Under the pieces are notes generated by a model. That model worked only from the letters and a program-made list of their open reading frames with translations, did no database searches and was not told the DNA's origin. A program made the position numbers and the translations under genes. This document shows positions 1-7,538 of a stretch of 64,000 nt of DNA, piece by piece; the first letter of the stretch is position 1; each line of letters begins with the position of its first letter. The stretch is from JAIOQJ01 sp963718635. GTDB taxonomy: Bacteria > Planctomycetota > Planctomycetia > Gemmatales > Gemmataceae. The stretch is from NCBI GenBank assembly GCA_963718635.1, contig OY970367.1, forward strand, positions 2,294,001 to 2,358,000. The letters are read 5' to 3'.

Positions 1-145
1 CGGCAGCGGCTTCGGCATTCCCCGCGCCTTCGGGGCCAACGGCTTTGATGATTGCCAGCTGCTTTTCAATCGGTGAAGCATCAGCCGCTGATGAAGGTGC
101 TGCAATGCCGAAAACTAACAGCAACGTACATGACAGGCTTCGCAT
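1..145 (-). CDS. Secreted protein, N-terminal part (runs off window)
   Basis: The ATG at 145-143 opens a frame that stays open to base 1, so only 48 codons are visible. It begins with a typical Sec signal peptide: MRS, a hydrophobic stretch (LLLVFGIAA) and a probable cleavage near SSA-AD. The mature start (PIEKQLAIIKAVGPEGAGN) resembles the first helix of HEAT/armadillo-like secreted proteins common in planctomycetes, but that is only an impression. Function is not recognisable from so little sequence. Confidence 0.6.
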   Translation of the reverse strand, partial: MRSLSCTLLLVFGIAAPSSAADASPIEKQLAIIKAVGPEGAGNAEAAA

Positions 146-211
146 GATGTATCCCTTCGATGCAAGTTCAATCTGGAAGCGTAATGTGAGCGATCATGAA
201 GACGAAACCTT

Positions 212-280
212 CTCCGGTCACTGACGTTCCCGGCTCGCCGGTGATAGTCTAAGGCTCGCCAGGAGCGTAAGCGACTGGAG
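212..280. repeat. Inverted pair of GGCGAGCCGG-type repeats
   Basis: 212-239 and 253-280 are imperfect inverted copies of the repeat whose best form here is GGCGAGCCGGGAGCGTGAGC followed by GACCGGAG (see 55844-55935). They can fold into one hairpin and lie between a secreted-protein gene and the Uma2 gene, both on the minus strand. Confidence 0.7.
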
Positions 281-309
281 ATCAAACTCCTCTTGAATGG
301 ACAGACAAG

Positions 310-943
310 CTACATACGTGGGCCAAGAATCTCGATCATCAACAAATGCTTCTTCGGCCTTGGCTGCATCCAAAGCCATTCGGGCTTGAATGAAAAGCCG
401 GGCAGCACGTCGCTTTTGACGACCCCCTTCTTTGGCTTGACCTCTTGATATTTCCCCTTCGCGCTGAGCCTTAACAAATAAAAGCGTTCCTCTTCTTCGT
501 TGATGATCCAATACTCGGGGACGCCTGCTTCCTCATAAGCGATCAGCTTTTTTTCGTAGTCGCGCTCGACGCTGTCGGGCGACACGATCTCAATGGCCAG
601 ATCAGGGGCGCCTTTCGAAGTGCCCGCGCCGCTCTAAATGCAATCGCGATTTCTGGACGAAGGCAATGTCCGGTTCGGGCCCATATTCATCCGATAAACG
701 AAACGCGATTCGCTGGCCGTACACTTGACCCAGATCGGTTCGCTCGACGTACATTTCAATCAGATTGAAAAGCCAAACGTATAACTTGCCAGCATCGAGG
801 CTTTCAGGCGAGGCCATGTAAATGACTCCGTCTAGTAGATCCGCTTTCTGGCCGTCTGGCGCGGTAGCGCAAAACTCACTGAACGAATATGATCCGCTTC
901 GATGGCGTTTGACAGGCTTGGTGATTCGTGCCGTGCTTCTCAA
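310..943 (-). pseudogene. Uma2-family (DUF820) endonuclease, frameshifted
   Basis: Two adjacent minus-strand frames together make one Uma2-family protein of about 210 residues. The first (943 to about 640) carries SYSFSEFCATAPDGQKADLLDG, RIAFRLSDEYGPEPDIAFV; the second carries DLAIEIVSPDSVERDYEKK and YEEAGVPEYWIINEEE, the conserved PD-(D/E)XK-like core. The switch is near 610-640, where one base more or less would restore GAPDLAIEIVSP. Uma2 proteins are greatly expanded in planctomycetes and cyanobacteria and are predicted nucleases of unclear role. Either a decayed gene or a sequencing indel; other conserved genes in this window show the same kind of break, so the latter is likely. Confidence 0.75.
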
Positions 944-977
944 GGCTCACCTCAGATCGTGGGAACGAAGGAAACGT

Positions 978-1096
978 TTAGCCACGGATTGAACACGGAT
1001 GAAGCACGGATAAATTAAGACGGTTTGATCAGTTGAATGAGTAAGAAACTTTCCTGTACCTATCCGTGTTTATTCTGTGTTCCATCAGTGGCTAAA
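978..1096. repeat. Inverted TTTAGCCACGGAT repeat
   Basis: The block opens with TTTAGCCACGGATTGAACAC and closes with the inverse (ATCCGTGTTTATTCTG ... TGGCTAAA). The same family recurs at 14582-14717 and, degenerate, at 18513-18597. It fills the gap between the Uma2 gene and the PSP1 gene. Confidence 0.75.
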
Positions 1097-1110
1097 TATT
1101 CCTTCTCACT

Positions 1111-1785
1111 TCATCCATGCAAGCTAACCCGGCTGGTTTGTTCTTCCATTTGACGTCTGAGGTCGGCGAAGTAATTGGTTAATTCCTCAGCGCTTTTGAC
1201 TTTTCCGCTCGAACAACCACCTGTGGAACATCCGCCGCCCGTGCCGCATGACGTGCAACCGCCACCGCTCGACCCGCAGCCCGGCTTGCCGCAACCTTCG
1301 GGTTCCGGCTCGACAGACTTAGTTCTTACATCGTGCACGACGAAGGGCAGCTGATGTTTCTCCGTGAGCCGTTCGATCAAAGGAGTAAGGTCGGTGTCTT
1401 CGCTCGGCAACACCTGCAGAATAGCGGGCGAGCCTTCGAGCAAAATTTCCAGATCGAGGACGAGGACAGGCAAGCCGCTTTCATTGGCTTCGTCTTCTAT
1501 TTCGCCCAATAAGCATAGAGCCCGATCGCGGAGGTTTTCCTCTTGCCGCCTGTCTTCGTGCGTGAGTGGCCGAAGAATCTCGCCGTCGAAGCCGATGCCG
1601 ATCAAGCGGGCAAAGCGAGGCGCTGCCTCACTGAGAATGGTGGCCGCTTCGATGCCACGTGCGGAACGGACAACGACACGGTCGCCACGTGAGTAAGAAG
1701 TGTTCGCACCATTGCGAAAACGGCCGAGAAACGCGGCATGGCCGTGATTGACGAGGTATTCCGAAGCTGTGGCGGGATCAGTCAT
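1111..1785 (-). CDS. PSP1-domain protein with Cys-rich tail
   Basis: About 224 residues, starting MTDPATASEYLV. The N-terminal half contains the PSP1-type core (YSRGDRVVVRSARGIEAATIL), related to the YaaT/RicT proteins that act in regulatory or RNA-turnover complexes in Firmicutes. Near the C-terminus is a glycine/serine linker with six or more cysteines (CGKPGC, CTSCG, CSTGGC), then a basic helical tail. The start is chosen because its ATG overlaps the stop of the upstream TPR-YggX gene (ATGA, 1782-1785), which implies translational coupling. The Cys-rich patch suggests metal or Fe-S binding, which fits a YggX-like partner, but this is inference. Confidence 0.75.
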   Translation of the reverse strand: MTDPATASEYLVNHGHAAFLGRFRNGANTSYSRGDRVVVRSARGIEAATILSEAAPRFARLIGIGFDGEILRPLTHEDRRQEENLRDRALCLLGEIEDEANESGLPVLVLDLEILLEGSPAILQVLPSEDTDLTPLIERLTEKHQLPFVVHDVRTKSVEPEPEGCGKPGCGSSGGGCTSCGTGGGCSTGGCSSGKVKSAEELTNYFADLRRQMEEQTSRVSLHG

Positions 1786-2408
1786 GATGCAACCGATTCT
1801 TCCCAGCCGAAGAATTCGCGCATATGCTTGTCGTACTCTTCCTGGCCGTATTCGGTGCTCAAATCGATGCGTAGTTCGTTGATCACCTTGACGCTGAAAT
1901 TCTTGAACCATTCGTTCCAGCAATCGGCGCAGATCGTCTGATAAATTTTAAGGCCGATGGCATCAGTCAGCGGAGGCGCCGGGAGTTGATGGGCGTACTT
2001 GCCGGCATTGCACATGGGCCGTTCGCAATGGAAACCGCTTTCCGAACCCCCTTGCTGCTTAACCGCCGGCGCCGCTTCCGGGATGACTTGCCCGAGCTCC
2101 TTGAGCATTTTGCCCATCTCGTCGCGCGGCATCTTATCACCGCGTTCGTCGGCAATTTTCCAGCCGTTTTGCAAAACTTCAATCGCTTCCGGAATGCGGT
2201 TCACTTTAATTAGGCAGCTTGCCAGCAGTTGGTAGACTTTCGAAAATTGCGGGCTCAGTTCCAGCGTTCGGCGAAAGGATGCGAGCGCGTCTTCGAACTG
2301 CAGATTCTCCATGAGCAGCTGACCCAGACGAAAATGGCCCAATTCGTTGTCGGGATCGTCGGAGGCCATCTTGCTGAACTGGGCAATGCGATCTTGAAGC
2401 TGGCTCAT
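1782..2408 (-). CDS. TPR protein fused to YggX-like Fe(II)-trafficking domain
   Basis: 208 residues. Residues 1-90 form about two tetratricopeptide repeats (NELGHFRLGQLLMENLQFED, FSKVYQLLASCLIKVNRIPE). Residues about 125-205 match the YggX family: an N-terminal Cys (GFHCERPMC), GLKIYQTICADCWNEWFKNF, then INELRIDL and YDKHMREFFGW, which parallel the GKRIYNEI/AWAQWQHKQTMLINE/MVNFLF pattern of E. coli YggX. YggX proteins protect Fe-S clusters and help iron trafficking. Fusion to TPRs and coupling to a Cys-rich PSP1 gene are unusual. The extra cysteines (C-x4-C, C-x2-C) could form a metal site. Confidence 0.8.
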   Translation of the reverse strand: MSQLQDRIAQFSKMASDDPDNELGHFRLGQLLMENLQFEDALASFRRTLELSPQFSKVYQLLASCLIKVNRIPEAIEVLQNGWKIADERGDKMPRDEMGKMLKELGQVIPEAAPAVKQQGGSESGFHCERPMCNAGKYAHQLPAPPLTDAIGLKIYQTICADCWNEWFKNFSVKVINELRIDLSTEYGQEEYDKHMREFFGWEESVAS

Positions 2409-2516
2409 GGGGTATCCTCAGAGAGAGTCGGGTAATTGTATTGTAGGCGCGCCGGCAACATAAGCAGTCGGCTTGACGAGCGATTGATTGTTGAACGTTT
2501 GAATACAAAGACATCC

Positions 2517-2553
2517 GACAAAAAGATGTTTGGCAGAAAGATAAGACGAACAG
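2517..2553. repeat. Direct repeat, copy 1 (TTTGGCAGAAAGATAAGACG)
   Basis: A 37-base unit containing TTTGGCAGAAAGATAAGACG is repeated at 2762-2800 with two extra bases. Between them an inverted fragment (TTTTATCTTTTTGCC) occurs. No reading frame is supported here. Confidence 0.8.
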
Positions 2554-2637
2554 CTCTTCCGTTTTATCTTTTTGCCGATTTTTTTTGTCAGTGCTTCGCT
2601 GCAAATACCCGAGTCGGCCGTTCGGAGTGTTTATTTC

Positions 2638-2726
2638 ACAATCCGAATTCAGCCTATCCGAGTTTCGAGCGTTCGTTTTCCCAAGAATTTCTCGGGTTTG
2701 ACCTTGTGGAAATATTTCCACAAGGT
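2638..2726 (+). repeat. H1 element: companion block plus GGAAATATTTCC hairpin
   Basis: Contains AATCCGAATTC, then GTTTTCCCAAGAATTTCTCG, then a perfect 26-base palindrome at 2701-2726 (arms ACCTTGT, core GGAAATATTTCC). It is one of seven copies in the window and has different arm sequence from the others but keeps perfect pairing. Confidence 0.85.
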
Positions 2727-2761
2727 TGAGCTTGTCTGACCAGTTCCACTGAAAATCACCC

Positions 2762-2800
2762 GACAAAAAGAGACGTTTGGCAGAAAGATAAGACGAACAG
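2762..2800. repeat. Direct repeat, copy 2 (TTTGGCAGAAAGATAAGACG)
   Basis: Second copy of the unit at 2517-2553; the two copies bracket the H1 hairpin element. Confidence 0.8.
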
Positions 2801-2828
2801 ACTCTGGAGAACCGTTTTGCTGCCGAGT

Positions 2829-3632
2829 TTAATTCGGCGGGGGCAACACCTTGATGGGAAGCTGAACTTTTGAAACAGCCTTGGTCAACTTATCGGTGGC
2901 CTTTAATTCGATCGTGAATTCGCCGGGCCGGTTCAGGGGCAGGAAAAAGCGGAAGGGGATGCCTAAGTCGCCGGCATCGACTTCGGAATTGATGTTGATC
3001 GAATCGGGCTTTGCCAGCGCGGGCTTGCCATCTTTGGTGAGGACGGCCATCTCGACGATCACATCCGGCTGCTTCAACTTCGCTTCCCGGGTGAAGCCGA
3101 CTACGCCGAAATGAACGAAGATCGATTGGCCAGCCACCCCAAGTGGAGGCAACGGGATTTCGCCCTTGTTGTCGGCGGACGTCAGCACCTGCACCAAACC
3201 AAAATCCTTGGCGATGACTTCAAATTTCTGTTCGAGCGTCTTCGTCGATTTGGAAGCGCGATCGGTAACGGTCACCTTGCACGTGTAAGCCCCGGGCACT
3301 TGATCAAAGCCGATGGTGACGAATGCACGGCCCGGAAGTTTACTGCCGCCGAGCGGCAGGAAGTCTTCGCGTTCCTGAGGCTGTTGAACGAAGATGGGCG
3401 TGCCATCCTTGTTGATCACGTCCATGCCCATGCTGTACTTCACTCGGCCAGTGTCATCGACCGTAATGCCCTCAATATCGAACGCGACGAAGAATTTATC
3501 GCCCGGCAAGTATTTGAGATCAGGACGGGGCGCACCGAGTTCGCCGTAGGTGACGCGCGCCCCGGTGAGAGACAAACCGCCTTGAGCAGGCGTCAGCGAC
3601 AGCACGGCCAAAAGAGCCACGGAGGTCAACAT
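2829..3632 (-). CDS. Secreted protein of unknown function
   Basis: 267 residues beginning MLTSVALLAVLSLTPAQGG, a short signal peptide with likely cleavage after AQG. The mature part is all-beta in character: two similar Ig-like segments (PGDKFFVAFDIEGITVDDTG and AGQSIFVHFGVVGFTRE), each ending in a segment such as GAYTCKVTVTDRASKSTKTL or GEFTIELKATDKLTKAVSKV. This duplicated layout suggests two bacterial immunoglobulin-like domains. No catalytic motif is seen. It stands alone on the minus strand with repeats on either side. Likely a periplasmic or surface beta-sandwich protein. Confidence 0.7.
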   Translation of the reverse strand: MLTSVALLAVLSLTPAQGGLSLTGARVTYGELGAPRPDLKYLPGDKFFVAFDIEGITVDDTGRVKYSMGMDVINKDGTPIFVQQPQEREDFLPLGGSKLPGRAFVTIGFDQVPGAYTCKVTVTDRASKSTKTLEQKFEVIAKDFGLVQVLTSADNKGEIPLPPLGVAGQSIFVHFGVVGFTREAKLKQPDVIVEMAVLTKDGKPALAKPDSININSEVDAGDLGIPFRFFLPLNRPGEFTIELKATDKLTKAVSKVQLPIKVLPPPN

Positions 3633-3667
3633 ATTCGATTATCCTTTCAAACAAATCGACGTTCCAA

Positions 3668-3741
3668 GCGAGCCGGGAGAGTCGGCGACGGAGAAAGCAA
3701 CTAACATCCTACACTCCGGTCGCTCACGCTCCCGGCTCGCC
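3668..3741. repeat. Inverted GGCGAGCCGG-type repeat
   Basis: Left arm 3668-3693 and right arm 3714-3741 (CTCCGGTCGCTCACGCTCCC and onward) are inverted copies of the same family as 212-280 and 55844-55935. Confidence 0.75.
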
Positions 3742-4364
3742 AAATTCATCGGACACCCAGGCGTATTGTGCGAATTGCACCACTTTCCTTCCAGAGCAAT
3801 TGAACGGGGAGTGAAAGTGCATTGAGTGCGAGACGATCTTTCATCTCTTTTTTCTTATCCGTGAAATAGGTGTTATTGAGATTTACATTTGCGCACGACG
3901 CGCAAATCTCGCGGTACCTTCATACTAACCCGAAGCGTCAACGAGGTTTTTGCCGAAGCGTTAGCGTTATTGTGGGCAAAATAACGCTAACGCTTCCGGG
4001 ATCGCCTCGCTGACGCGTCGGGTTGGTGTAACCGTTGTAGCTCACGCGCGCTACGGACATCGCTTGTCTGCGGTGTTTGCCAGCCGAAACGAGATTGCGG
4101 GATTTTCGTTTGTTAAAACAAGGGGACGACAACATTTTTTTAGGTGATTCTCTTGATTTCCAGCTGGATCGGAGGGTAATATATCGTTGTGGGTCGTGTT
4201 AACGTGGCACGACGGGCTAAAGTCCGAAAAGGTCGAGTTGGTACCCGACCGGCCGGAATGTCTTTAGCGAAGGGAGGTGGTCTCGTGAGTTGTAGTGGTA
4301 ACCAAAAGGTGCGGCCGATCTGATCGCCGCTGACGGGCTGCGTCGGCGCGGCCGCTAAATCGTA
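3742..4364. other. Gap with nested hairpin repeat, no supported gene
   Basis: At 3927-4024 two inverted repeats are nested: an outer pair AACCCGAAGCGTCAACGAGG / its near inverse (two mismatches) and an inner perfect 17-base stem GAAGCGTTAGCGTTATT with an 8-base loop (3955-3996). From 4165 to 4330 the plus strand has GGAGG followed by GTG at 4189 and an open frame for a basic 45-residue peptide; I cannot support it as a gene. Confidence 0.6.
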
Positions 4365-4397
4365 GAAGGCCACGGAGCGTATCTCTCTGTGGCCTTC
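4365..4397 (+). terminator. Hairpin, possible terminator
   Basis: GAAGGCCACGGAG pairs with CTCTGTGGCCTTC (one G-U pair) around a 7-base loop, followed by CTTCATTT rather than a clean T tract. It may end a short plus-strand transcript from the 4170-4360 region, or be a repeat. Confidence 0.35.
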
Positions 4398-4433
4398 CTT
4401 CATTTCTACGCGTCAGCTTGTGCAGAACATAAA

Positions 4434-4463
4434 AAAAGAGGGATCCAGCTGGATCCCTCTTTT
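4434..4463. terminator. Bidirectional rho-independent terminator
   Basis: Perfect 30-base palindrome: AAAAGAGGGATCC, AGCT, GGATCCCTCTTTT. It has A/T tracts on both sides and lies 8 bases downstream of tRNA-Glu on the minus strand, so it should end that transcript. Confidence 0.85.
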
Positions 4464-4471
4464 CGTTTACC

Positions 4472-4544
4472 TACCCCCAAGGGGAGTCGAACCCCTGTTT
4501 TAGCCTTGAGAGGGCTACGTCCTAGGCCACTAGACGATGGGGGC
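4472..4544 (-). tRNA. tRNA-Glu (CTC)
   Basis: 73 bases fold as a cloverleaf: acceptor GCCCCCA/TGGGGGT (first pair G-U), D arm GTCTAGTGGCCTAGGAC typical of tRNA-Glu, anticodon stem TAGCC/GGCTA with loop CTCTCAA giving anticodon CTC, four-base variable loop, T arm AGGGG-TTCGACT-CCCCT, discriminator A. CCA is not encoded. Confidence 0.97.
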
Positions 4545-4557
4545 ATTCGTCTTAATG

Positions 4558-4586
4558 ATTAAACGGCGTTCCAGGGATTCTGTCAA
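4558..4586 (-). promoter_or_regulatory. Sigma70-type promoter of tRNA-Glu
   Basis: On the minus strand TTGACA (4586-4581), a 17-base spacer and TTTAAT (4563-4558), ending 13 bases before the tRNA 5' end. Confidence 0.75.
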
Positions 4587-4813
4587 GCCATTCGATTCCG
4601 ACAATTCAGGCATTTTTCAACCATATCATTGCCTATTCGACCTATTTTCAACCTTCATGCACAACCTTCGAATTGTAACTTTTTCCGGCGCAATTTCTGG
4701 AGCAGCCGGCGTTTTCCGAGTGAATCGAACGAGGCGATGAGCGGTAGAATCGGCAGGGATGCAATAAATTGTCGAAATTCTTGTCCTGCCTGAAAAAATA
4801 TACTGGCTTCCGC

Positions 4814-4843
4814 TTGACAGAGGATTTACAATCATTCTGTTAT
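4814..4843 (+). promoter_or_regulatory. Possible promoter of the 59-residue membrane protein
   Basis: TTGACA at 4814-4819, an 18-base spacer and TGTTAT at 4838-4843, about 75 bases before the start codon. The rest of the 4545-4917 gap shows no gene. Confidence 0.5.
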
Positions 4844-4917
4844 CTGATGGCAGCACCCCCTCACGTCGGACGTTCCGGCGTAGCTGCGATTAGGACCTCG
4901 ATGCAAGGAGACATGAC

Positions 4918-5097
4918 ATGAGCGATCAAGCGTTGAATATTCTCATGTGGGTCGGCCTGGTTGTCGGGATTGTGGCGGTCTTCATGGTACTCGAGGTGCT
5001 CCTTCGCACGCTCTTCACCCGGTACGGCACCCCTGCGGAAGCAAATCATCCGCACCGCACCGGCTCCGAGCTGCCTCGCGTACTGAAGCAGAACTAA
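4918..5097 (+). CDS. Small single-pass membrane protein (59 residues)
   Basis: Start ATG at 4918 is fixed by AAGGAG at 4905-4910, seven bases upstream; the earlier overlapping ATG at 4913 stops after two codons. The protein starts MSDQALNILMWVGLVVGIVA, with one transmembrane helix through about residue 30, followed by a basic junction (LLRTLFTRYGTP) and a hydrophilic tail ending RVLKQN. It is followed by a strong terminator, which supports a real monocistronic gene. I do not recognise the family; size and topology fit small membrane regulators or assembly factors. Confidence 0.7.
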   Translation: MSDQALNILMWVGLVVGIVAVFMVLEVLLRTLFTRYGTPAEANHPHRTGSELPRVLKQN

Positions 5098-5155
5098 TCA
5101 CGTTCGTATGAAATGGAATTCGTCCTCACCCCGTCGGCTGGACAACAACTGAACC

Positions 5156-5203
5156 AAAGACGGCCTGGGAAAGCTCGCTTTCCCAGGCCGTCTTTCCTTT
5201 TAA
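5156..5203 (+). terminator. Strong rho-independent terminator
   Basis: AAAGACGGCCTGGGAAAGC pairs perfectly with its inverse ending CCGTCTTT, followed by CCTTTT. It lies 59 bases after the stop of the small membrane protein. Confidence 0.9.
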
Positions 5204-5714
5204 GGGAATGCAAAGGGTTTCTGGTAATGACAGAACCCGATTGCTGACGCAATTCGGCTCGCCTGCGCAGTCTGCCGGGCACCACGACTTCAACCCGAAC
5301 AAATCGCTTTGCACCAGCGCATGGATCAAACGAGTGCAATCCATAATTCGTAAGAGAACCCAGGCCTTCGTCCCTTTCAGGGACTTCGACCTGGGCTGAC
5401 AGAATGAGCCTTTCAGGCTCCATTTCGAACTTCATTCGCGACCACGACAAACTTCTTACCTCTCTACCGCAGTCAGATTTTAGACCACTCGGCAAGCAGC
5501 CTAATCTCCTCATAAGCAATCATTTTTGTATAAAAATGTATATTTTTCTCGTTACTAAAGATCATTAATGTTGCAATTGCATCCATTTTACCAAACTATT
5601 TCAACAAATTCGCATTTTACCGCTTGACTTATGATAATGAACAACCGTATATTACTAATGAAGTCGCCAATGAGGAGTTTTGGTGCTGAGTTGAGGTCGC
5701 CAAGGAGTTTGATC
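5204..5714. other. Gap without gene; one imperfect hairpin
   Basis: An imperfect inverted repeat lies at 5357-5396 (AACCCAGG ... CCTGGGCT). The stretch 5520-5660 is AT-rich compared with its surroundings and may hold the promoter of the next gene. No frame with coding character is seen. Confidence 0.5.
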
Positions 5715-6170
5715 ATGGAAAGCTGGAGAAGAGTTTGGCGGGAAGGATTTGCACCGGTGCTGCCGACGGCAGGGCTTGAAGCTCTCTGGCGCGCCTTGAA
5801 GAACGATGACGCCCGGCTCAACCAGGGGAGCACCACCACGCCGCCTCCCTTGATGTGCAATCGCGATGCGGAACTTTCCGGCTGCGATGCCATCGGCTGG
5901 TGCGGCTGGCAGGGCGAGAACCTCCAAACTGTAGGCGAGGTCGATGAGTTCTTCGCCCGAAGTTGCTTCGAGGCCGACCAGCGCCTCGGCGAAGCGGGCG
6001 GCTGCCGTTGGTTTTTGAATTGGTTCGACGATGCCCCGCGCGATGAAGTGCGCTGGGAGCTGCAAGCGGAGATCGAACGCGCTCTCGAACAGCGCTTCAT
6101 GCTGCAAACATTCGAACGCGTCGTGCGCCGTCGTCAGCGCAAGCCGCAACGGCAAGTGTCTGCGGCCTAA
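5715..6170 (+). CDS. Conserved planctomycete protein, unknown function
   Basis: 151 residues from MESWRRVWREGFAPVL; the start is set by AAGGAG at 5702-5707. Upstream in-frame ATGs lack such a site. The protein is rich in Trp, Cys and acidic residues (ELSGCDAIGWCGWQGENLQT, VDEFFARSCFEADQRLGEAG, CRWFLNWFDDAPRDEVR) and ends in a basic helix. I recall very similar proteins in Gemmata-type genomes, always without known function. It forms a run with the next two genes, so it may serve the same process. Confidence 0.75.
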   Translation: MESWRRVWREGFAPVLPTAGLEALWRALKNDDARLNQGSTTTPPPLMCNRDAELSGCDAIGWCGWQGENLQTVGEVDEFFARSCFEADQRLGEAGGCRWFLNWFDDAPRDEVRWELQAEIERALEQRFMLQTFERVVRRRQRKPQRQVSAA

Positions 6171-6200
6171 CTTCTTTTGTCACCCCTCCGGAGTCATCGG

Positions 6201-6503
6201 ATGAAATGTCTACACTGTCGGGCAGCGCAGATCACTCGACCCCGCGGGCTATGTTGGACGTGCTATTACAAGCCCGGCGTACGTGATCGCTATGCCCCCA
6301 TCAGCAAGTTCGGCCAACGCGGCATCGGCAATTTTTATGGCCCCGCCGCGCGTCCGCCGCGCCCCACGGCAGCCCTGCCCGGCTCACGAGAGAAGGTTGC
6401 CGTGCTCATCGAGCGAGCTCGTTTGAAGCAAGACCTCTGGCACCCGGACGATTCCGAATTCGATTTCGGCCGTCTCACGGACGAGCTGCAACTGGCGGGG
6501 TGA
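6201..6503 (+). CDS. Small CxxC protein, unknown function
   Basis: 100 residues from MKCLHCRAAQITRPRGLCWT. Cys-x2-Cys and a second Cys pair (GLCWTCYY) near the N-terminus look like a zinc knuckle, followed by a Pro/Arg-rich linker (ARPPRPTAALPG) and an acidic end. Start chosen at 6201 because the motif begins there and the gap to the previous gene is 30 bases. Probably nucleic-acid or protein binding; family seen in planctomycetes only, as far as I know. Confidence 0.65.
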   Translation: MKCLHCRAAQITRPRGLCWTCYYKPGVRDRYAPISKFGQRGIGNFYGPAARPPRPTAALPGSREKVAVLIERARLKQDLWHPDDSEFDFGRLTDELQLAG

Positions 6504-6574
6504 AATACAGTATAAGCAGTCGCTTCGCTGGAGAAAAGTTATCGCTCGCCCGCTTTTTTGTTTATCATTTCTCC

Positions 6575-7270
6575 ATGCGGCTTACGTATCTCTCCCCTGG
6601 CGATCTCCAGCGCCCTCTGGCGCTGGATGATGTTCATCTCTGGACCGCCGCCCTCGACCCCTTGGCCGATGAAACACTGCTCACGCCCGCCGAGCGCGAA
6701 CGGGCGGCGAATTTCAAAATGCCGCGCCTGCGCCAGCAGTTTGTCGCCTCGCGTAGTATTTTGCGCACGATACTCGCGAGCTATCTCGATTGCCTGCCGG
6801 AAACCATTGCACTGCTCACGGAACCGGGCGGCAAGCCTTATCTCGCTCCAAGCGCAGCCGGACCTCTGCACTTCAACGTGTCACATTCCGAAAACGTGGC
6901 TGTCTATGCAGTGACGCGGGCCGGCCGGGTTGGCGTCGATGTGGAACAATGTCGCGATATTCCGAATGCCGAATCGCTGGTGGAGCGCTTCTTCACCGAT
7001 CGCGACAACGAGCTGTTTAGAACGATCGCACCGCCCGAACGGATGCCCGCGTTCTTCCGCGCTTGGACGCGGAAAGAAGCCGTCTTGAAAGCGATCGGTC
7101 GAGGCGTGCAGGCGCTCGATCAATGCGAAGTCACCTTCGCCGCCGGCGAACCCGAACAAGTGCTGCGTGTCGGCGACGAGACAGATGCCAGCGAAAAATG
7201 GTTTCTGAAAAGCTGGTTCCCGAGCGATAAGTATCTGGCGGCCGTGGCGGTAGAGTTGGGGCACACATAG
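6575..7270 (+). CDS. 4'-phosphopantetheinyl transferase, Sfp type
   Basis: About 231 residues from MRLTYLSPGDLQRPL. Transfers phosphopantetheine from CoA to carrier proteins of fatty-acid, polyketide or nonribosomal peptide synthesis. Visible motifs: SRSILRTILASYL (CoA-binding Arg), GGKPYL, FNVSHSENVAVYAV (conserved His), GRVGVDVEQ (Mg-binding Asp/Glu) and FRAWTRKEAVLKAIGRG (W-x-x-KEA-x-x-K signature). Length fits the Sfp/HetI group. No carrier-protein synthase is in the window, so its substrate is elsewhere. Confidence 0.93.
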   Translation: MRLTYLSPGDLQRPLALDDVHLWTAALDPLADETLLTPAERERAANFKMPRLRQQFVASRSILRTILASYLDCLPETIALLTEPGGKPYLAPSAAGPLHFNVSHSENVAVYAVTRAGRVGVDVEQCRDIPNAESLVERFFTDRDNELFRTIAPPERMPAFFRAWTRKEAVLKAIGRGVQALDQCEVTFAAGEPEQVLRVGDETDASEKWFLKSWFPSDKYLAAVAVELGHT

Positions 7271-7337
7271 TCAGCAAGCCACAGCGTTAGCGAGGCAATC
7301 CCCGATGCGTTAACGTTATTCTAAGCAACGACAGCTA

Positions 7338-7400
7338 TGGAAATTCGTTAGCCGCGACGCAGGGCTTTGCACAGCGGAGCGCTTTCGGCAGGCTTAAACG
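7338..7400. repeat. Partial copy of the GTTAGCCGCGACGC repeat
   Basis: GTTAGCCGCGACGCAGGGC and CAGCGGAGCGCTTTC match one arm of the long palindrome at 47925-48011, without the opposite arm. Confidence 0.65.
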
Positions 7401-7436
7401 GGCAGGCCGGGAGGCCTGCCCCACGCTGAGGGAGAT

Positions 7437-7495
7437 CGCTTCGGGAAATATTTCCCGAAGCGGAAACCCGAGAAAATCGTGGAAAAAGGCGCTTA
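7437..7495 (-). repeat. H1 element (minus orientation)
   Basis: A perfect 26-base palindrome at 7437-7462 (arms CGCTTCG, core GGAAATATTTCC), followed by the inverse of the companion block (CCGAGAAAATCGTGGAAAAA). It lies in the 268-base gap between convergent genes. Confidence 0.85.
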
Positions 7496-7538
7496 GTTGC
7501 CACGAAACTCAACAGGCAAACATTGACCGATCGCCCTC

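Noticed and set aside
4140..4403. Open minus-strand frame of 87 codons, and on the plus strand a basic 45-residue frame from GTG 4189 behind GGAGG.
   Set aside because: Spacing from GGAGG to GTG (13) is too long, neither product resembles a known small ribosomal or basic protein, and the region carries a hairpin. An RNA is possible but shows no known core (SRP, RNase P, tmRNA, 6S).
5094..5519. Minus-strand frame of 141 codons opposite the small membrane-protein terminator.
   Set aside because: It runs through a perfect terminator hairpin and has no protein-like segments.
5715..7270. Biosynthetic gene cluster suggested by the phosphopantetheinyl transferase.
   Set aside because: No carrier protein, ketosynthase or adenylation domain in the window.
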